From the NCBI GenBank assembly GCA_023701075.1, contig JAMPXQ010000016.1, forward strand, positions 1 through 17,069: a stretch of DNA of 17,069 nt. The letters run 5' to 3'. Made by a program: the position numbers and the translations under genes. Shown here in pieces: positions 13,097 to 17,069 of this stretch. The stretch is from Candidatus Woesearchaeota archaeon (lineage in GTDB: Archaea > Nanobdellota > Nanobdellia > Woesearchaeales > GW2011-AR15). Within the stretch, counting starts at the first letter, position 1, and each line of letters starts with the position of its first letter. The notes below the pieces were generated by a model. It did no database searches and had not been told where the DNA came from. It worked only from the letters and a program-made list of their open reading frames with translations.

Positions 13097-15676
13097 ATGG
13101 ACGAAAACATACCTGTTTACAAAAAGATTGACAAGATCAAATTTGGGATACTTTCACCAAAGATGATCAGGCAGATGGCTTCAGCAAAAGTTGTCACTCC
13201 TGAACTTTATGATAAGGAAGGATATCCAGTTGACGGAGGTCTCATGGACACAAGACTTGGAGTCATTGATCCAGGCCTTAAATGCAAGACATGCGGCTCA
13301 AAGCTCAAGGAATGCACAGGACACTTCGGTTATATCGAACTTGCAAGGCCTGTCGTCCATATAAAGTTCATCAAGCTTATACTTGATCTAATGAGATGCT
13401 CATGCAAAGAATGCGGAAGAGTGCTCATCCCTGATGAAGAGATAAAGAAATCTGTCAAGAGACTGAGCAGAGCCGGCAAGATGAAAGACGCCAGAGCTAA
13501 GCTCCTTCTTGTAAAACAGACAATAGTCAAACTTAGGACAATTTCAAAATGCCCACATTGTAAGGCTAAACTTGATAAGATCAGGCTTGAGAAACCATCA
13601 ACCTTCTTTGAAGGAGAAAAGAGGTTAAGCCCTATTGAAATCAGGACAAGACTTGAGAAGATTCCGGACACTGATATTGAATTGTTCGGCCTAAATCCAA
13701 AAGTCATGAGACCTGAATGGGGGATATTGACACTGCTTCCTATCCCGCCTGTGACTATGAGACCATCAATCACTCTGGAATCAGGAGAAAGGAGCGAAGA
13801 CGATCTTACACATAAGCTTGGAGACGTCGTCAGAATCAACCAGAGACTGTTTGAAAACATCAACGCAGGAGCGCCAGAGATCATCATCGAAGACCTATGG
13901 GACCTCCTGCAGTATCATATCACGACATTCTTTGACAACAATGTCGCACAGCTCCCGCCAGCAAGGCATAGGAGCGGACAGCCACTCAAGACAATCACTG
14001 AAAGGATTAAAAGCAAGGAAGGAAGAATCAGGCATAACCTAGCCGGTAAGAGGACTAACTTCTCCAGTAGAACGGTCATCAGCCCAGATTCTATGATTGA
14101 CCTGGACGAAATCGGCGTGCCAAAGGTCATTGCTATGAAGCTTACAGTACCTGAAAGGATAACTTCATGGAACTTTGAATACCTCAAAGAATATGTGAGA
14201 AGAGGACCAAAAGTATATCCTGGCGCAAATTATATCGTCAGGCCAGATGGGAAGAAGAAGAAGATCACTGATGAGACAAAAGAACAGATGATTGAGGAAC
14301 TGCAAGAAGGATATGTTGTCGAAAGACATCTCATTGAAGAAGACGTCGCAATCTTCAACAGGCAGCCTTCACTTCACAGGATGAGCATGATGTGCCATAA
14401 GATAAAGGTCATGCCAGGATTGACATTCAGGCTTAACCCTGCTGTATGCGCACCATATAATGCAGATTTTGATGGAGACGAAATGAACCTCCACGTGCCT
14501 CAGACTGAAGAAGCCAGGGCAGAAGCAGAGATCCTCATGGAAGTTAGGACGCAGCTTATAAGCCCAAGATATGGTCTTGGAATCATCGCATGCAACCACG
14601 ATTCTATCGGCGGCAATTACATGCTGACAAAATCACTTGAGATGAAAAGAGAGGACGCTGTACAGCTCTTGGCATCTGTAGGTGTAGAAGAGTTTGGCGA
14701 CCTTCCTAAGATAGAAAGAGTGAATGGAAGAGACATATTCTCTGTACTCATCCCTAATGATTTTGAGTTCATCGGGAAGACAAGGGACGGAACTAAGGTA
14801 GTCTTCAAGAAAGGAAAGCTCTTAGAAGGATATATGGATTCAGCTAATCTAGGTAGCGGTAAAGGTCTTCTTATAAGAAACCTGCAGACCAGATATGGTG
14901 CTGATACCACGCTCAAGATCCTAGGCAGGATTTTCAGGCTTGGAGTGAAGACACTCTTGATGCATGGGTTCACTGCTGCATTCTCTGACACTGATCTAGG
15001 TGTCAATGGACAGGCTGAACTCCAGAGCATACTTGATGAAGCTGATAAGAAAGTCAATACACTCATTGCTAATTATGAGAAGAAAGAACTTGAACCTTTC
15101 CCAGGAAGAAGCCTTGCAGAGACACTGGAACTTAAGATTCTGGAAGTACTAAACAAGGCAAGAAACGATGCAGGTAGGGTTGTTTCCAAATCAATGGGAG
15201 AAGACAAGAACCTCCTTATCATGGCAAAAAGCGGAGCAAGGGGAAATATCATCAACCTAGCTCAGATGGCTGCTGTAGTAGGTCAGCAAGCCCTTAGGGG
15301 AAAAAGGATTGAAAGAGGATACAGAGGAAGGACTCTATCATGTTTCAAGGCTGGAGACCTAAGGAGTGCACAGAGAGGGTTCATCGCAAATGGATTCAGA
15401 CAAGGACTAAAACCTTATGAATTCTTCTTCATGGCCATGACAGGTAGGGATTCACTGATGGATACTGCTCTTAGAACACCAAAATCTGGATACCTGTATA
15501 GAAGGCTTGCGAACGCAATGCAAGACTTGAAGGTAGAATATGATGGAAGTGTCAGGAACTCATCAAAGAAGATCATCCAATTCAAGTATGGAGACGATGG
15601 TATAGATGTATCAAAATCTGAAGCAGGCAAGATCAATGTCAAAAGGATCATTGAATCTGTCATGGAAGGTGAATAA
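13097..15676 (+). CDS. rpoA1: RNA polymerase subunit A' (N-terminal part of Rpb1-like subunit)
   Basis: Largest catalytic subunit part, 859 residues. Order: clamp with zinc ligands C63, C66, C73 and H76 (CKTC...CTGH), a second zinc set C103, C106, C152 and C155, the lid/rudder and DNA-binding region ([35 protein letters not shown]), the active-site loop NADFDGDEM at 455-463 with the Mg-binding D457, D459 and D461, the funnel, and the bridge helix in [20 protein letters not shown] (from about 773). It ends shortly after the bridge helix; the trigger loop is in rpoA''. AGGTGA overlapping the rpoB' stop is 4 nt before the ATG. Confidence 0.98.
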   Translation: MDENIPVYKKIDKIKFGILSPKMIRQMASAKVVTPELYDKEGYPVDGGLMDTRLGVIDPGLKCKTCGSKLKECTGHFGYIELARPVVHIKFIKLILDLMRCSCKECGRVLIPDEEIKKSVKRLSRAGKMKDARAKLLLVKQTIVKLRTISKCPHCKAKLDKIRLEKPSTFFEGEKRLSPIEIRTRLEKIPDTDIELFGLNPKVMRPEWGILTLLPIPPVTMRPSITLESGERSEDDLTHKLGDVVRINQRLFENINAGAPEIIIEDLWDLLQYHITTFFDNNVAQLPPARHRSGQPLKTITERIKSKEGRIRHNLAGKRTNFSSRTVISPDSMIDLDEIGVPKVIAMKLTVPERITSWNFEYLKEYVRRGPKVYPGANYIVRPDGKKKKITDETKEQMIEELQEGYVVERHLIEEDVAIFNRQPSLHRMSMMCHKIKVMPGLTFRLNPAVCAPYNADFDGDEMNLHVPQTEEARAEAEILMEVRTQLISPRYGLGIIACNHDSIGGNYMLTKSLEMKREDAVQLLASVGVEEFGDLPKIERVNGRDIFSVLIPNDFEFIGKTRDGTKVVFKKGKLLEGYMDSANLGSGKGLLIRNLQTRYGADTTLKILGRIFRLGVKTLLMHGFTAAFSDTDLGVNGQAELQSILDEADKKVNTLIANYEKKELEPFPGRSLAETLELKILEVLNKARNDAGRVVSKSMGEDKNLLIMAKSGARGNIINLAQMAAVVGQQALRGKRIERGYRGRTLSCFKAGDLRSAQRGFIANGFRQGLKPYEFFFMAMTGRDSLMDTALRTPKSGYLYRRLANAMQDLKVEYDGSVRNSSKKIIQFKYGDDGIDVSKSEAGKINVKRIIESVMEGE

Positions 15677-15678
15677 AT

Positions 15679-16812
15679 ATGGACGATATCTATAAGGAAT
15701 ACGAAGGAAAGATACCTGAAGGCATAATAGCAGATGTACAAAGTTCACTTCCTGACAAGGTCTCAAAGGCACAGCTCAAATCAATAATGCAGAAAGTGCT
15801 CGAAGAGTATGAGAAATCAAGGATCGAGGCAGGAGAAGCTGTAGGTCTCATCAGCGCCCAGTCTGTCGGAGAACCAGGTACACAGATGACTCTTAACACA
15901 TTCCACTTTGCGGGAGTGTCTGAATTCAACGTCACTGTGGGTCTTCCTAGAATCATCGAGATCTTGGACGGCAGGCAGAACATATCTACACCAATGATGG
16001 AGATCTATCTTAAGGAGCCTTATTCAAAGGGAAAAGATATCAAGCAGATTGCTGAATCAATAAAACAGACTGAGTTTAGAGATTTCATCAAAGAGATAAC
16101 TCTTGAGATAACTGAAGGCAAGCTTGATGTCAAGCTTGATTTGGAGAAAGTGAAAAGAGTTGATTTAAGCGAAGCAAAACTCTTAAAGATCTTTGAGAAA
16201 TCTGTCAAAGGATTTACATTCAAGCAGAACGGTGATATGATTACCTTGAAATCCAAAGGCAAGAGTGAAAATGTCAACGAGCTCTATAAACTGAAAGAGA
16301 AGCTGAAATCACTCTATGTCTCCGGAATAAAAGGCATCACACAGGTCCTTCCTGTAAAGAGAGAGGATGAATATGTGATCATGACTGCCGGAAGCAACCT
16401 AAAGGAAGTCTTCAAGCTAGATTATGTCGATACTGTCAGGACAACAACAAATGATATCCATGAGATCCAGGCAGTGCTCGGGATTGAAGCATCAAGACAG
16501 GCTGTCATCAATGAAGTGAACAAAGTCATTGAAGAACAGGGTCTTAACATTGATATCAGGCATATCATGTTGATTGCAGATATAATGAGCTTTTCAGGAA
16601 AGGTAAGAGGAATCACAAGATACGGAGTTGTCAGTGATAAGTCTTCAGTACTTGCAAGAGCAAGTTTCGAGACCCCAATCAAGCACATCATGGAAGCTGC
16701 ATTTGTCGGCGAGATTGACAAGCTGACATCAGTTGTCGAGAACGTCATGATAAACCAGGTCATTCCTGTCGGAACTGGTCTGCCTGAACTAAGATCGACA
16801 ATAAAGAAATAA
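15679..16812 (+). CDS. rpoA2: RNA polymerase subunit A'' (C-terminal part of Rpb1-like subunit)
   Basis: Supplies the trigger loop, jaw and part of the clamp of the largest subunit. In 377 residues, [20 protein letters not shown] (53-72) leads into the trigger loop [19 protein letters not shown], whose H76 equivalent contacts the incoming nucleotide; the jaw follows, and [33 protein letters not shown] blocks near the C-terminus complete the clamp. The start lies 2 nt after the rpoA' stop, with AAGGTGA about 6 nt before the ATG. Length is normal and no intein interrupts the trigger loop, a common insertion point. Last gene of the cluster: the following gene has its own TATA box. Confidence 0.97.
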   Translation: MDDIYKEYEGKIPEGIIADVQSSLPDKVSKAQLKSIMQKVLEEYEKSRIEAGEAVGLISAQSVGEPGTQMTLNTFHFAGVSEFNVTVGLPRIIEILDGRQNISTPMMEIYLKEPYSKGKDIKQIAESIKQTEFRDFIKEITLEITEGKLDVKLDLEKVKRVDLSEAKLLKIFEKSVKGFTFKQNGDMITLKSKGKSENVNELYKLKEKLKSLYVSGIKGITQVLPVKREDEYVIMTAGSNLKEVFKLDYVDTVRTTTNDIHEIQAVLGIEASRQAVINEVNKVIEEQGLNIDIRHIMLIADIMSFSGKVRGITRYGVVSDKSSVLARASFETPIKHIMEAAFVGEIDKLTSVVENVMINQVIPVGTGLPELRSTIKK

Positions 16813-16820
16813 TTATATAT
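16811..16820 (+). promoter_or_regulatory. TATA box of the gene at the right edge
   Basis: AATTATATAT, right at the end of rpoA'', is centred about 27 bp before the ATG at 16843, predicting a leaderless transcript independent of the polymerase operon. Confidence 0.5.
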
Positions 16821-16842
16821 TAGATTATGTGAGTGAAAGAAT

Positions 16843-17069
16843 ATGAAGTATCAAGCAAAAAGCGCATTGGTCGGCAGGAGCGGGAAAAGGGATGAGAATG
16901 GCAATGGGCCAGTCTATATCCACCTTTTTTCGCAGAATGACCCGCACAAATCCGTTGTTGTACCTGATAAGTTTGTCGATGAACATAAGAAGATACATAA
17001 GGTAATGTTCAAAGGGCTTGATATAAACTTCCTTCTTGCAGGGTCTGACATACTCATAAATGACCTTGA
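16843..17069 (+). CDS. unrecognised gene, partial at the right edge
   Basis: An ATG-started frame stays open for 75 codons to the window edge. It begins MKYQAKSALVGRSGKRDENG and continues through PVYIHLFSQNDPHKSVVVP and VMFKGLDINFLLAGSDILI. Strand-rich, mixed charge, no signal peptide; I do not recognise it. Its own TATA box at 16811-16820 and a GAGTGA 7 nt before the ATG support the start. It takes the place where archaea often have rpl30e, nusA and rps12 after rpoA''. Confidence 0.62.
   Translation, partial: MKYQAKSALVGRSGKRDENGNGPVYIHLFSQNDPHKSVVVPDKFVDEHKKIHKVMFKGLDINFLLAGSDILINDL

Noticed and set aside
13330-13887. 185-residue antisense open frame within rpoA'
   Set aside because: A Ser/Leu-rich shadow of a highly conserved gene, as are the other antisense frames over rpoB' and rpoA''.
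15679-16812. Intein or intron in rpoA'' or rpoA', a frequent insertion point in archaea
   Set aside because: Active-site loop, bridge helix and trigger loop read through without interruption.

Overview
The window reads as archaeal chromosome, most likely from the DPANN radiation. Evidence for Archaea: a five-gene RNA polymerase cluster (rpoH, split rpoB''/rpoB', split rpoA'/rpoA''), eukaryote-type ribosomal proteins S19e, L39e and L31e, TATA boxes about 25-30 bp upstream of start codons, many apparently leaderless genes, and oligo-T terminators. The DPANN placement is inference from the compact layout, the RNase HIII-type enzyme and overall protein character; no 16S gene is present.

Layout. 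(1) 1-3712: a possible partial gene leaving the left edge, a DUF1385 (YqhQ-like) membrane protein, a convergent small coiled-coil protein, a four-helix membrane protein, a two-gene minus-strand operon (winged-helix-like protein, then RNase HIII), and a small protein with an HPF/RaiA-like fold. (2) 3850-5052: a minus-strand ribosomal operon S19e-L39e-L31e. The 57-residue L39e is small and easily missed; L31e carries a roughly 100-residue charged low-complexity tail. (3) 5186-7378: an accessory-looking block of three unrecognised genes. Two overlap by 4 bp on the minus strand, one with a JAMM-like HxHP...S...D signature; the third diverges from them across an AT-rich double promoter. The JAMM-like gene uses CGN arginine codons unlike the RNA polymerase genes. 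(4) 7398-9083: arginyl-tRNA synthetase, minus strand. (5) 9221-16812: promoter, tRNA-Asp(GTC), tRNA-Lys(TTT), then rpoH-rpoB''-rpoB'-rpoA'-rpoA'' with overlaps or gaps of at most 8 nt. (6) 16843-end: an unrecognised partial gene with its own TATA box.

Most of the window is informational machinery: transcription (RNA polymerase core), translation (three ribosomal proteins, ArgRS, two tRNAs, a probable ribosome-associated factor) and RNA/DNA hybrid removal (RNase HIII). The points that stand out are the rpoH start (an ATA triplet where ATG is expected, 15 nt behind a tRNA), the RNase HIII with an RNase HII-like fourth catalytic residue, the L31e tail, the JAMM-like accessory pair, and two small palindromic/repeat signals upstream of genes. 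I saw no CRISPR array, insertion sequence, intein or rRNA.
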